This document shows positions 16,831 through 26,018 of a stretch of DNA of 64,000 nucleotides, in pieces. Within the stretch, counting starts at the first letter, position 1. Each line of letters begins with the position of its first letter. The position numbers were made by a program, and so were the translations under genes. Source of the stretch: Brevibacterium sp. CCUG 69071 (GTDB lineage: Bacteria > Actinomycetota > Actinomycetes > Actinomycetales > Brevibacteriaceae); contig NZ_PGFV01000003.1 of NCBI RefSeq assembly GCF_021023135.1, positions 310,001 to 374,000 on the forward strand, given 5' to 3'. The notes under the pieces were generated by a model. That model saw nothing but the letters and a program-made list of their open reading frames with translations. It made no database searches and had not been told where the DNA came from.

Positions 16831-17583
16831 TCACCCGAGCGCGAGCGCCGAATACAGAATCCATCCGGACCCCAGCGCACATGCCACGATGACCAGGGCG
16901 AACAGTGTCAGCCAAGCCCCGGCTGGAAGGCTCGAACCTCGGCTGAGGATATAGGCATCGGACTGCTGCACACCGCGCCTGCGCGTGTGGACCCGGATGA
17001 CCTTGACGAGGTCTTTGAGCGAGCCGATGGCCAGCGCCGTGCCCAGTGCGGCCACGAACACCGAGATCCACTCGAGCGGCAGGAACACGACGACGAGCTG
17101 CGCCGCCACGGCCGTGATCACGGCGATGACGGCACCGGCGACATTGCGGATGAAGATGAGCGCGACCAACAGGATCAGGGCCCCGATCGACAGAGCCAAA
17201 GGCGCCCAGCCGAACACCGCCGAGGTGATGAGGACCAATCCGAGCACGCCGGGTGCCGGATATCCCCAGAACCCGGCCCAGGTGGCCGAGAAGCCGACCC
17301 GGCCGAAGGAGTTCATCTGCCCGGAATGATCGAAGTTCAGCGAGATTCCCTTGACCACACGCCCCGTCATCAGTGCCGCGAAAGCGTGCCCGAGCTCGTG
17401 CACGAAGGTCACGAACATCCCGAAGAAGCGCCAGACTCCCGGCGTCAGCGTCACCACCAGGGGAATGCCGACCACGAGGACGAGTCGCAGAACATCGAGT
17501 TCGAGGCCGTCCTGACGCCCGAATCCGGACGTGATGGCCTCCCACCACGTCGCCGCTCCCTGTTTCAGATCCATAGCCGCCAA
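16831..17583 (-). CDS. M50 family metalloprotease-like membrane protein
   Basis: A 250-residue polytopic protein. The zinc motif HELGH lies at residues 62-66 within VTFVHELGHAFAALMTGR, followed by a beta-rich loop (GISLNFDHSGQMN) and hydrophobic segments, matching the peptidase_M50B-like family of actinobacteria. A site-2-protease-like role in the membrane is possible but untested for this family. The C-terminus passes into two late helices (AWLTLFALVIVACALGSGWIL). It is separated by only 28 bp from the ABC ATPase gene upstream, perhaps by chance. Confidence 0.82.
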   Translation of the reverse strand: MAAMDLKQGAATWWEAITSGFGRQDGLELDVLRLVLVVGIPLVVTLTPGVWRFFGMFVTFVHELGHAFAALMTGRVVKGISLNFDHSGQMNSFGRVGFSATWAGFWGYPAPGVLGLVLITSAVFGWAPLALSIGALILLVALIFIRNVAGAVIAVITAVAAQLVVVFLPLEWISVFVAALGTALAIGSLKDLVKVIRVHTRRRGVQQSDAYILSRGSSLPAGAWLTLFALVIVACALGSGWILYSALALG

Positions 17584-17611
17584 GTCTATGAATCAACCCT
17601 GAGCGGCGTCC

Positions 17612-18736
17612 TCAGGCGATAGCCAGCTGAGTCTCGGGGTCGAAGATCCGGGCGCGCTCCGGGTCGAGAGCCAGCCACATCCGATCCCCGCGCTTGGGCG
17701 TCGATCCCTTCGGCAGACGGACGACGAAAGGACGCTCGCCGAGGTGGCCGACCGTTCCGGTCCCGCCCATGTCCGCTGAACCGCCGCCCTCGGTCCGGGC
17801 CAGCGACCCGTAGACATAGGTGTCCGAGCCCAGCTCTTCGATGAGATCGATGTCGAGAGCCAGGGCCGCTTCGCTCTCGCCGCTGGGACGCAGGTCTTCC
17901 GAGCGGACCCCGAGGACCACCTCGGCGGGGGTGTCGGCAGCATTCCGAACGAGCGGCACCCGAGCGTCGCCGACGACCAGCCCCGACTCGGCCCGGCGTG
18001 CATTGAGCAGATTCATCGTCGGCGAGCCGATGAACCCGGCGACGAACAGCGAGCGCGGGTGATCGTAGAGCTCACGCGGGGTGCCGACCTGCTCGATCCG
18101 GCCGCCATTCATCACCACCACCCGATCCCCCATCGTCATCGCCTCGGTCTGATCATGCGTGACATAGACGGTGGTCACGCCGAGCTTGCGCTGCAGCGCA
18201 GCAATCTGCGCACGGGTCTGCACGCGCAGCTTCGCATCGAGGTTCGACAGCGGTTCGTCCATGAGGAAGACCTGCGGCGATCGCACCAGCGCACGGCCCA
18301 TCGCCACCCTCTGCCGCTGCCCGCCCGAGAGCTCGCGCGGCTTGCGATCGAGCAGACCATCGAGCTCGAGCATCGCCGCGGCCGTCTCGACCTGGGTCAC
18401 CCGCTCGGCCTTGGGCACGCCAGCGTTCTTCAGGGAGAACTCGAGATTGCCGGCCACACTCATGTGCGGGTAGAGCGCATAGGACTGGAACACCATCGCC
18501 ACGTCCCGGTCTTTCGCCCCCACCTCGGTGACGTCCTGGGAACCGAAGACGATCCGTCCGGACGTGGGGTGCTCGAGACCGGCGAGCATCCGCAGCGTCG
18601 TCGATTTCCCACACCCCGAGGGACCGACAAGGACGAGGAACTCCCCGTCGGCGATGTCGAGATCGAACCCCGCAACCGCGGGGGTCTCGGCCTGCGGGTA
18701 GCTCAGGCTGACATCTGTGAGGGTGACGTTGACCAT
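17612..18736 (-). CDS. Sugar ABC transporter ATPase, MsmK/UgpC type (CUT1 system 1)
   Basis: A 374-residue ATPase. Walker A is GPSGCGKST, the Q-loop is VFQSYALYPHMSV, the signature is LSGGQRQRVAMGRA and Walker B is VFLMDEPLSNLD, followed by the H-loop in YVTHDQTEAM. A C-terminal MOP/TOBE regulatory domain begins near residue 240 (GFIGSPTMNLL). Last gene of the minus-strand order permease-permease-binding protein-ATPase. Its core is very similar at DNA level to the ATPase gene at 22454-23548. One copy of the dispersed 17-mer falls inside its TOBE region. Confidence 0.93.
   Translation of the reverse strand: MVNVTLTDVSLSYPQAETPAVAGFDLDIADGEFLVLVGPSGCGKSTTLRMLAGLEHPTSGRIVFGSQDVTEVGAKDRDVAMVFQSYALYPHMSVAGNLEFSLKNAGVPKAERVTQVETAAAMLELDGLLDRKPRELSGGQRQRVAMGRALVRSPQVFLMDEPLSNLDAKLRVQTRAQIAALQRKLGVTTVYVTHDQTEAMTMGDRVVVMNGGRIEQVGTPRELYDHPRSLFVAGFIGSPTMNLLNARRAESGLVVGDARVPLVRNAADTPAEVVLGVRSEDLRPSGESEAALALDIDLIEELGSDTYVYGSLARTEGGGSADMGGTGTVGHLGERPFVVRLPKGSTPKRGDRMWLALDPERARIFDPETQLAIA
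17917..17933 (+). repeat. Dispersed 17-mer, copy 2 (in ABC ATPase gene)
   Basis: CCACCTCGGCGGGGGTG read on the plus strand. On the coding strand it falls in codons for DTPAEVV, with the first base of the repeat in third codon position. Confidence 0.75.
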
Positions 18737-18774
18737 CGTGCGGTCTCCTGTGTCTTGTCGTCGGGAAGGTGGCT

Positions 18775-20103
18775 TCAGTTCTTCAGCTTGTCCGGCAGAT
18801 CGTTGTCGTAGAGGCCCTGCAGCTCGTCCTGGGCGCCCTGCAGCTCCTCGGTGACATCGGCATCCGAGGTGAGGATCTTCTGCAGCGACTTCGCGATCGT
18901 CGTGTCACCGCCGGGCAGGAGCACTCGGCCCGGATCCTGGGTGCGGGTCTTCTCGAGCTGGTCGACCGCGACCTCGAACTGCGGGGTCTTCTCGTAGACC
19001 TTGCTCATATCGGCGTCCGTGCGCACAGGCAGGTAGCCGGTGCCCTCGGAGAACGTGGCCGTGTTCTCGGAGTTCGTCAGGTAATCGAGGAACATCGCCG
19101 AGGCGAGCTGCTCCTCCGGGCTCGACTTCGCCGAGATCCCCACGCCGGCACCGCCGGTGGGCACGACCTTGTCGGTCTCCTTCGGTCCGCCCGGCAGGAA
19201 GCCGACGCCGACCTCGAAGTCAGCGGATTCGAGGATGCCGGCCAGCGAACCGGTCGAACCGAGCACCTGGCTGGTCGCACCGGCGGCGAAGTCATCCTCG
19301 GGGACGCCGCTGGAGACGTTCGCCCAGCCGTCCTTCGTCGAATCCTGCGCGAACTGGACGGCCTCGACGGTCTCGGGGCTCGTCATCGCCGACATGTCCC
19401 AGTCGCTGCTCCAGCCGCCGCCGTAGCCCCAGACCATGTTGCCGAGGATCCACGCCGGGTAGGCGTCTTCCTTCGGGTAGCTCAGTGCCGACTTCGCGGT
19501 CTTCTTCTCCTGCAGCTTCTCCGAGTTGGCCTTGACGTCCTCCCAGGTGGCAGGGGCCTTGTCATCGAGTCCGGCCTTCTTGTAGTGGTCCTTGTTGTAG
19601 TAGAAGATCGGGGTCGACCGGGCGTAGGGCACCGCGTAGTGGGCGTCCTCGTAGAGGTAGTCGTCGAACAGTGTCTCCTGGTAGGTCGAGGTGTCCGACT
19701 CGGCGGATTCGAGGACCTTGTCGACGGGCAGCAGCGAGTCGTTGGCGAAGTTCGTGAACCAGGTGGCATCGGAGACGACGACCATGTCGCCGACCTCGTC
19801 GGAGTTCTGCGCGGTCTGGAACTTCTGCGAGACCTCTTCGTAGTTCGCCCCCGCGGTGACGAGTTCGACGTCGATGCCGGACTCCTTCTTGAAGTCGGCG
19901 ACGATCTGCTTCTCGATGTCCATGGACCCGCCGGGGTGGTTCGTCCAGAAGGTGATCTTGTCGGCGGGCTCAACATCCGAGTAGTCGACATCGGTCTCCG
20001 CAGCGGAATCCGAACCGACGCTGGGTCCGCAGGCGCTCATGCCGAGCGTCGCGAGACCGAGGATTGATGCGCCGAGAACGAAGCGCTTGCTGGTGCGGGA
20101 CAT
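18775..20103 (-). CDS. Extracellular solute-binding lipoprotein (CUT1 system 1; UgpB-like)
   Basis: A 442-residue binding protein with a lipoprotein signal peptide ending LGMSAC (lipid-anchored Cys25). The mature part has ITFWTNHPGG, STPIFYYNKDHYKKAGLD and PATWEDV, typical of family 1 sugar or glycerol-3-phosphate binding proteins. It would be tethered outside the membrane and deliver substrate to the two permeases encoded upstream. Substrate unknown; UgpB resemblance is a weak hint towards glycerol phosphate compounds. Confidence 0.9.
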   Translation of the reverse strand: MSRTSKRFVLGASILGLATLGMSACGPSVGSDSAAETDVDYSDVEPADKITFWTNHPGGSMDIEKQIVADFKKESGIDVELVTAGANYEEVSQKFQTAQNSDEVGDMVVVSDATWFTNFANDSLLPVDKVLESAESDTSTYQETLFDDYLYEDAHYAVPYARSTPIFYYNKDHYKKAGLDDKAPATWEDVKANSEKLQEKKTAKSALSYPKEDAYPAWILGNMVWGYGGGWSSDWDMSAMTSPETVEAVQFAQDSTKDGWANVSSGVPEDDFAAGATSQVLGSTGSLAGILESADFEVGVGFLPGGPKETDKVVPTGGAGVGISAKSSPEEQLASAMFLDYLTNSENTATFSEGTGYLPVRTDADMSKVYEKTPQFEVAVDQLEKTRTQDPGRVLLPGGDTTIAKSLQKILTSDADVTEELQGAQDELQGLYDNDLPDKLKN

Positions 20104-20124
20104 GTTCTTCTCCTTGAGAGCGGT

Positions 20125-20196
20125 GGTTCAGGTGGCTGGAATGGTCAGGTTGGCTGTACTGGTTCAGGTTGGCTGGGATGGTTCAGGTGCTGGTCA
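20125..20196. repeat. Imperfect 18-bp tandem repeats in an operon spacer
   Basis: Four units resembling GGTTCAGGTTGGCTGG begin at 20125, 20143, 20161 and 20180 and fill the gap between the second permease stop (20197) and the binding-protein start (20103) on the minus strand. They could affect ribosome loading or mRNA stability for the downstream gene. Confidence 0.75.
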
Positions 20197-21228
20197 CTAC
20201 TTCACCGCGCCCTGGGTCAGGCCCGAGACGATGTGGCGCTGGAGGGCGGCGAAGACGATGAGGACGGGCACGATGACGAGCACGGCGCCTGCCATGAGGT
20301 AGCCGTAGCTGCCGGTCTGCCCCTCGACGGACTGGAGCAGGTTGAGCCCGACCGGCAAGGTCATGTTCTCCGGGGTGTCGGTGATGACCAGCGGCCACAT
20401 GAACGAATTCCACTCGGTGACGATCGTGACCAGGGCGACGGTGGCGATCGCCGGTGCGCAGACCGGGACGACGATCTTCCACAGCTTCTTCCAGTGGCCC
20501 GCGCCGTCGAGTTCCGCGGCCTCGAGCATGTCGATCGGCAGGGTCTTGAACTGCTGCCGCAGCAGGAACGTTCCGAAGGCCGTGCCCAGTCCCGGCAGCA
20601 GGATCCCCCACAGGGTGTTGCGCCCGCCGAGGGCGGATATCGTCATATAGTTCGGCAGCAGCGCGACCTCGGGCGGAACCATCAGGGCGACGAGGATGCC
20701 GAGGAAGATGATGTTCTTGAACCGCACCTTGATGAAGACCAGCGCATACGCCGAGGTGATCGCCAGGACCACCTTGATGAGCGAGCCGACGGCGGTGACG
20801 ATGATGCTGTTGAGCAGGATCCGTCCCAGCGGCACGCGATCGGCGACCGCCGCATAGTTGTCCGCCGTCGGCTCCTGCGGCCACAGGGTCGGGGTCAGCG
20901 TGACGATCTCGCCCGGCGGTTTGAACGAGGCGATGACCATCCACACCAGCGGCAGGACGATGACCGCGAGCGCGATGAGCAGCGGCAGGTAGCCGGTGAG
21001 GATCGTCTCACCCAGATGCCGTGGGGTGAAGGCCTCGCGCCAGGCGGGGCCTCGGCCGGATCGACCCGATCCACCCCGCGCCGAGGTGGTCCCGGAGACC
21101 CCGGCGACAGCGCCGGAGGTATCTGCCCCGGTCCTGGCAACCCCTGCCCCGGTCCCTGCGATGATGCCCGCATTCCCAGCCCCCGCCTCGGCGCCGGGGT
21201 TCGCTTCGTTCCTGGATTCGACGCTCAT
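20197..21228 (-). CDS. Carbohydrate ABC permease, MalG/UgpE type (CUT1 system 1)
   Basis: A 343-residue permease. It has an unusual low-complexity N-terminus of about 65 residues rich in Gly, Ala, Thr and Ser (GTGAGVARTGADTSG) before the first membrane helix LIALAVIVLPLVWMVIASF. The EAA loop is EAAELDGAGHWKKLWKIVVPV, and the end is RHIVSGLTQGAVK. The start ATG 21226-21228 overlaps the stop of the preceding permease (ATGA), giving translational coupling. The reading frame runs open upstream through the other permease in a different frame, but that part is a shadow. Confidence 0.9.
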   Translation of the reverse strand: MSVESRNEANPGAEAGAGNAGIIAGTGAGVARTGADTSGAVAGVSGTTSARGGSGRSGRGPAWREAFTPRHLGETILTGYLPLLIALAVIVLPLVWMVIASFKPPGEIVTLTPTLWPQEPTADNYAAVADRVPLGRILLNSIIVTAVGSLIKVVLAITSAYALVFIKVRFKNIIFLGILVALMVPPEVALLPNYMTISALGGRNTLWGILLPGLGTAFGTFLLRQQFKTLPIDMLEAAELDGAGHWKKLWKIVVPVCAPAIATVALVTIVTEWNSFMWPLVITDTPENMTLPVGLNLLQSVEGQTGSYGYLMAGAVLVIVPVLIVFAALQRHIVSGLTQGAVK

Positions 21229-22220
21229 GCGTAGTGGACCTTCCGCTCGACGAAGCGCATCTGCACCGTGGTGATGATGAAGAGCGCGAGGAAGAGGACG
21301 ACCGAGATCGCCGCGGAGTAGCCTGCCCGCTGGTAGACGCCGAAGCCCTGGAGGAAGAGTTCGAAGACGATGGTGTTCGTCCCGTGTCCGGTCGGCGTCA
21401 TGATCCGCAGGATGTCGAAGGCCTGCATCGAGGAGAGGATCGTGGTGATGATGAGGAAGAACGTTGTCGGACCCAGCAGCGGGAAGCTGATCGTGAAGAA
21501 GCGGCGCACAGGACCGGCGTGGTCGATGGCCGCGGCCTCGAGCAGGTCCTTCGGGATCGACTGCAGTCCGGCCAGGTAGACCACCGCGCAGTAGCCGAGG
21601 TTCTTCCAGATGTAGACGACGATGACCATGACGAGAGCAAGATTCTTGTCCAGGTACCAGTCCGGCGAGTTCGCCCCGAAGAAGGCGAAGACGTGGGAGA
21701 GCAGACCGATCTGCGGATCGAAGATGAAGTTCCAGACCATGCCGACCCCGACCCCGGAGAGCACATAGGGCGAGAAGACGGCGGTGCGGGCGAAGGTCCG
21801 TCCCGGGATGTTCCGGTTGAGCACGAGGGCGAGGAGCAGGCCGATCGCCATCGAGATGACGACGGTGCTGATCGTGAAGATCAGCGTCACCCGCCACATA
21901 TCGAGCCCGGTCGGCGAGGTGAAGAGAGTGAGGTAGTTCTTCAGTCCGACGAAATCCGCGCTGGCCGCTCCGAGGCGCCAGTCGAGCATCGAATAGTAGA
22001 TGTTCGAGGCCAGCGGGTAGTAGATGAACGCAAGGATGAGGAGGACGTTCGGGGCGAGGAAGGCGAGGAACGTCGCCCACTCGCGCACACCTCGGCGATG
22101 CCGTGCCGCCTTCTGCGCGGGCGGATCCTGCACCTCGGACGGGGTGAGCGCTGCCTTCATTCCCATCCTCCGCCTCGGTCGACTCCGGCCGTCCGGCTGG
22201 ACGACCTCGGTCATTGTCAC
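21225..22220 (-). CDS. Carbohydrate ABC permease, MalF/UgpA type (CUT1 system 1)
   Basis: A 331-residue permease with a cytoplasmic arginine-rich start (RRRMGMKAAL), six membrane helices (first FLAFLAPNVLLILAFIYYPL), and the EAA loop EAAAIDHAGPVRRFFTISFPL. First gene of the minus-strand CUT1 system 1. A LacI-type palindrome 180 bp upstream (22399-22408) may regulate it. Confidence 0.92.
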   Translation of the reverse strand: MTMTEVVQPDGRSRPRRRMGMKAALTPSEVQDPPAQKAARHRRGVREWATFLAFLAPNVLLILAFIYYPLASNIYYSMLDWRLGAASADFVGLKNYLTLFTSPTGLDMWRVTLIFTISTVVISMAIGLLLALVLNRNIPGRTFARTAVFSPYVLSGVGVGMVWNFIFDPQIGLLSHVFAFFGANSPDWYLDKNLALVMVIVVYIWKNLGYCAVVYLAGLQSIPKDLLEAAAIDHAGPVRRFFTISFPLLGPTTFFLIITTILSSMQAFDILRIMTPTGHGTNTIVFELFLQGFGVYQRAGYSAAISVVLFLALFIITTVQMRFVERKVHYA

Positions 22221-22398
22221 CAGGCAGGATGAACCGCGACTCCGCTGTCGCTGAACAGCCGCGATCGGGCAGGTGAACGCGGCCGATGCGGGTGAATCAC
22301 ACCCGCACAGCCGGGACGTGCGGCACAGGCACGCGGGATGGCTGCGGCCGCGTCACCTCGGCGAACGTCCTGAGGTGGACGACAGCCCACGAGAACGT

Positions 22399-22408
22399 GA
22401 ACGCGTTC
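22399..22408. promoter_or_regulatory. Possible LacI-family operator
   Basis: GAACGCGTTC is a perfect CG-centred palindrome within TGAACGCGTTCG, close to the pattern bound by LacI/GalR regulators of sugar operons. It lies in the 233-bp gap between CUT1 system 1 (start 22220) and the second ATPase gene (stop 22454), both on the minus strand. No LacI gene is in the window. Confidence 0.45.
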
Positions 22409-22453
22409 GCGCTCCGTTCACCGGTCCCGCCGAGGCGGTTGCTCGAGCCGCAC

Positions 22454-23548
22454 TCAGACCAGAAGCCGCTCGGTCCGGGCATCGAAGACGCGCACCTGTG
22501 CCGGATCGATGTGGACGCTCATCCGTTCCCCTCGCCTCGGCACTCCGCCCTTGCTCAGCCGGGCGACCACGGGCTTCTCGCTGAGCTTGAGCGGATCCTG
22601 CTCGGGGGTGGTGCCGTAGACGAAGGTGTCGGAGCCGAGCTCCTCGACGAGCGAGATCTCGAGTTCGAGTTCGCTCGTGCCCTCCCCTGGTGAGACGGCC
22701 AGATCCTCGGGCCGGATGCCGAGCACGATGTCCTCCCCCGATTCCGGCAGATCCCGGGGCAGGGAAACCGAGACTCCCGCGCCGACCGCCGTGCCGTCGG
22801 CTCCGCGCGTGGCCGGAATGAGGTTCATCGTCGGCGAGCCGATGAACGCGGCGACGAACAGCGTGGCCGGGGAGTTGTAGAGCTCGCGCGGGGTGCCGGC
22901 CTGCTCGATCCGGCCCTCGTTCATCACCACCACCCGATCGCCCATCGTCATCGCCTCGGTCTGGTCGTGGGTGACATAGACGGTGGTCACCCCGAGCTTG
23001 CGCTGCAGGGCCGAGATCTGGGCGCGGGTCTGCACGCGCAGCTTCGCGTCGAGATTCGACAGGGGTTCGTCCATGAGGAAGACCTGCGGCCGGCGCACGA
23101 TCGCCCGGCCCATCGCCACCCGCTGCCGCTGTCCGCCGGAGAGCGCCTTCGGCTTCCGGCCGAGGAGGTCCTCGAGTTCGAGCATTGCGGCGGCTTCGGC
23201 GACGAGCTCCCGACGCCGGTCCTTCGCCACGCCCGTGTTCTTCAGGGAGAACTCCATGTTCTCCGCAACGCTCATATGCGGGTAGAGGGCGTAGGACTGG
23301 AAGACCATGGCGACGTCGCGGGTCGTCGGGGACACATCGGTGACATCGGCACCGTCGAAGAGGATGCTGCCCGAGGTGGGGAATTCGAGACCCGCGAGCA
23401 TCCGCAGGGTCGTCGACTTCCCGCAGCCCGAGGGGCCGACGAGGACGAGGAATTCGGAGTCCGCGACCTCGAGGTCGACGTCAGCGACCGCCGGCCGCTC
23501 CGTTCCCGGATAGCTCAGACTCACCTCGCGCAGCGAAACATTGACCAT
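22454..23548 (-). CDS. Sugar ABC transporter ATPase, MsmK/UgpC type (CUT1 system 2)
   Basis: A 364-residue ATPase with Walker A GPSGCGKST, Q-loop VFQSYALYPHMSV, signature LSGGQRQRVAMGRA, Walker B VFLMDEPLSNLD and a TOBE domain from about residue 235. It is divergent from the binding protein and permeases of system 2 (23811-26957), an unusual split for an ABC system. Protein and DNA closely match the ATPase at 17612-18736 across the nucleotide-binding domain, while the TOBE parts differ. This indicates duplication or later gene conversion. One ATPase may serve both importers. Confidence 0.93.
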   Translation of the reverse strand: MVNVSLREVSLSYPGTERPAVADVDLEVADSEFLVLVGPSGCGKSTTLRMLAGLEFPTSGSILFDGADVTDVSPTTRDVAMVFQSYALYPHMSVAENMEFSLKNTGVAKDRRRELVAEAAAMLELEDLLGRKPKALSGGQRQRVAMGRAIVRRPQVFLMDEPLSNLDAKLRVQTRAQISALQRKLGVTTVYVTHDQTEAMTMGDRVVVMNEGRIEQAGTPRELYNSPATLFVAAFIGSPTMNLIPATRGADGTAVGAGVSVSLPRDLPESGEDIVLGIRPEDLAVSPGEGTSELELEISLVEELGSDTFVYGTTPEQDPLKLSEKPVVARLSKGGVPRRGERMSVHIDPAQVRVFDARTERLLV

Positions 23549-23649
23549 GGGGCTCCTTCGCCTTTCTGTTGCCTGCCGTTCCCTACCGTGTCCTCAACCA
23601 CCGAACTCGGCAGATTTGTGATTGAGAACTATCAGAAAGATCCATTCAT

Positions 23650-23672
23650 GTGATTGATATTCACGGAATCAC
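23650..23672. promoter_or_regulatory. Inverted repeat in the divergent region of CUT1 system 2
   Basis: GTGATT (23650-23655) and AATCAC (23667-23672) flank 11 bases in an AT-rich part of the 262-bp gap between the ATPase (start 23548, -) and binding protein (start 23811, +) genes. Its position suits an operator acting on one or both promoters. No other structure in the gap is convincing. Confidence 0.35.
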
Positions 23673-23810
23673 TTCACAATAGCGATTATATACTTGATTT
23701 GTGACTCCACTCACAGCATACTTTCTTTCAATGCGACTGTTCCGATCGACGCGGGCAACCGATGGCGACCGGGAAGGTCGACCGACGATACGTTCAATGG
23801 AGAACTGCTC

Positions 23811-25052
23811 ATGAGAAGAACACGCACACTCGGGGCCATCGCCGCCACGGCAGCATTGACGCTGACGGTGTCCGGCTGCGGCTTCGGCGGGTCCGATTCC
23901 GGCGACGAGAGCGGAAAGACCACCCTGGACTTCCTCGTCCCCACCTACTCGGATGTCACGAAGGGACTCTGGGAAGACGTGATCGAGGGCTTCGAGGCGG
24001 AGAACGAGGACATCTCCGTCAACCTCGAGGTCCAATCCTGGGACAACCTCGAGAAGGTCGTGTCGACGAAGATCCAGGCCGGCGAGGCCCCCGACATCTA
24101 CAACGGCGGGCCTTTCGCCGGCTTCGCCTCCGATGATCTGCTCTACAAGGCCGAGGACGTCACGAGCCCCGAGACGTTCCAGGACTTCGACGAGGGCTTC
24201 CTCGACAATGAGACCCTCGAGGGCACCGCCTATGCGGTGCCGCTCATCGCCTCGACCAGGGCGCTGTTCGTCAACAACGAACTCCTCGACGAGGCGGGGG
24301 TGAAGGAGGCGCCCAAGGACTGGGACGAACTCCTCGACGCGTCGAAGAAGGTCTCCGAACTCGGCGACGGAGTGGCCGGCTACGGCATGCCGCTCGGGTC
24401 CGAAGAGGCCCAGGCCGAGGCGGCGATCTGGCTGTGGGGCGCCGGCGGGACCTTCGGCGACGAGAAGGAGATCACGATCGACACGCCTGAGAACCTCGAG
24501 GGCGCGAAGCAGATCAAGAAGATGATCGACGAAGGCGCGACCCAGGACGATCCGGGCTCCTCCCAGCGTACCCCGCTGCTCGACATCTTCGTCCAGGGCA
24601 AGATCGGCATGCAGGTCGGTCTGCCCCCAACGGTCGGCCAGATCAAGGACTCCAATCCCGACCTCGACTACTCGGTGGTGCCGATTCCGACCAAGGACGG
24701 CTCGCCGATGACCCTCGGGGTCGGCGATCAGCTCATGGCCTTCCAGAACGACGGGGACAAGGCCGAGGCGATCACGAAGTTCTTCGACTACTTCTACACC
24801 GCTGAGAACTATCTGCCCTGGGTCGAGGCCGAAGGCTTCCTGCCGGTGACGAAGTCCGGCTCGGAGGAGCTCGCCGACAACGAGGATCTGAAACCGTTCC
24901 TCGATCTCATGCCCGATGCGCAGTTCTACCCTTCGACGAACTCGAAGTGGTCGGCCACCGACGGCGCCTTCAAGTCCACCTTCGGTGAGCTCGAGTCCAA
25001 GCCCGCCGACGAGGTGCTCGGGTCGATCCAGGATCAGGTCGACGAAGGGTGA
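23811..25052 (+). CDS. Extracellular solute-binding lipoprotein (CUT1 system 2)
   Basis: A 413-residue family 1 binding protein. The signal peptide MRRTRTLGAIAATAALTLTV runs into the lipobox VSGC (Cys23), followed by a Gly/Ser/Asp linker. The mature part shows EDISVNLEVQSWDNLEKV, KIQAGEAPDIYNGG and PSTNSKWSATDG. The ATG at 23811 with GGAGAA upstream is chosen over an in-frame codon at 23694 because the signal peptide begins exactly here. Its stop overlaps the GTG of the next permease gene (GTGA). Confidence 0.9.
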   Translation: MRRTRTLGAIAATAALTLTVSGCGFGGSDSGDESGKTTLDFLVPTYSDVTKGLWEDVIEGFEAENEDISVNLEVQSWDNLEKVVSTKIQAGEAPDIYNGGPFAGFASDDLLYKAEDVTSPETFQDFDEGFLDNETLEGTAYAVPLIASTRALFVNNELLDEAGVKEAPKDWDELLDASKKVSELGDGVAGYGMPLGSEEAQAEAAIWLWGAGGTFGDEKEITIDTPENLEGAKQIKKMIDEGATQDDPGSSQRTPLLDIFVQGKIGMQVGLPPTVGQIKDSNPDLDYSVVPIPTKDGSPMTLGVGDQLMAFQNDGDKAEAITKFFDYFYTAENYLPWVEAEGFLPVTKSGSEELADNEDLKPFLDLMPDAQFYPSTNSKWSATDGAFKSTFGELESKPADEVLGSIQDQVDEG

Positions 25053-26017
25053 GCCTGAGTTCCAAACCGAGCAGTTCGGGCTCCGCACCGAAGAGCCCGG
25101 GTTCCAAGCAGCGGAGCTCGGGTTCCGGGCGCCGGACCACGTGGCGTGACACCCTCAAGGCTCTGCCGTGGCTGGCCCCGGCGCTCGTACTCATCGTCGG
25201 GGTCGTGTTCTTCCCTGCCGGGCTGATGCTGTTCAACTCGACTCGGGATCTCGCGATCTCCGGGCTCGACAAGGGTTCGGTCGGCTTCGACAACTACGCC
25301 ACGGTGTTCGGCTTCTCGCAGTTCTGGCCGATCATCGGCCGCACTGTGATCTGGGTCGTCGCCGTCGTCGGTCTCACCGTGGTCATCTCGCTCGGGCTTG
25401 CGCAGGTGCTCAACAAGGCCTTCCCCGGTCGGCAGCTGGTCCGGCTGGCCGTGATCATCCCGTGGGCCGCCTCGGTGGTGATGACGACCATGGTCTTCTA
25501 CTACGGTCTCGAACCGTACTTCGGGGTGGTCAACAAGTTCTTCGTCGACCTCGGGCTGATCGACAATCCGGCCGGCTACGGGTGGACGAAGAATCCGACC
25601 ACGGCCTTCCTGTGGTCGATCGTCATCGCGATCTTCGTGTCCCTGCCCTTCACCACCTATACGCTGCTGGCGGGCCTGGCCACGATCCCGCGGGAGACGA
25701 TCGAGGCCGCGCGGATGGACGCGGCGGGTCCCGTGCGCACCTACTTCGCGGTCATCCTCCCGCAGCTGCGCGGGGCGCTGAGCGTCGCGGTGCTCATCAA
25801 CATCATCAACGTGTTCAATTCCCTGCCGATACTGAAGGTGATGACCGGATCGATCCCCGGCTACGGGGCGGACACGATCATGACGATGATCTTCAAGTAC
25901 ATCGAACTCCAGCGCAAGGTCGACGTCGCCAGTGCGCTCTCGGTGATCGCCTTCGCAATCGTCATCATCATCGTCATCGTCTACGTCCGCGTCGTCAAAC
26001 CCCTCAAGGAGGTCTGA
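25049..26017 (+). CDS. Sugar ABC permease, MalF type (CUT1 system 2)
   Basis: A 322-residue permease. A low-complexity Ser/Gly/Lys start (LSSKPSSSGSAPKSPGS) precedes six membrane helices, the first being ALPWLAPALVLIVGVVFFPAGL. The EAA loop reads EAARMDAAGPVRTYFAVILPQL. GTG start at 25049 overlaps the binding protein stop. The last helix continues to a short VVKPLKEV tail. Together with 26019-26957 it forms the membrane pore; the ATPase is probably the divergent gene at 22454-23548. Confidence 0.92.
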   Translation: MSLSSKPSSSGSAPKSPGSKQRSSGSGRRTTWRDTLKALPWLAPALVLIVGVVFFPAGLMLFNSTRDLAISGLDKGSVGFDNYATVFGFSQFWPIIGRTVIWVVAVVGLTVVISLGLAQVLNKAFPGRQLVRLAVIIPWAASVVMTTMVFYYGLEPYFGVVNKFFVDLGLIDNPAGYGWTKNPTTAFLWSIVIAIFVSLPFTTYTLLAGLATIPRETIEAARMDAAGPVRTYFAVILPQLRGALSVAVLINIINVFNSLPILKVMTGSIPGYGADTIMTMIFKYIELQRKVDVASALSVIAFAIVIIIVIVYVRVVKPLKEV

Positions 26018-26018
26018 G

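Noticed and set aside
20197-22080. A single 627-residue fused permease
   Set aside because: Only the last 343 codons encode a permease; the earlier part is an out-of-frame reading of the upstream permease gene, and an ATG with an ATGA overlap marks the real start at 21228.
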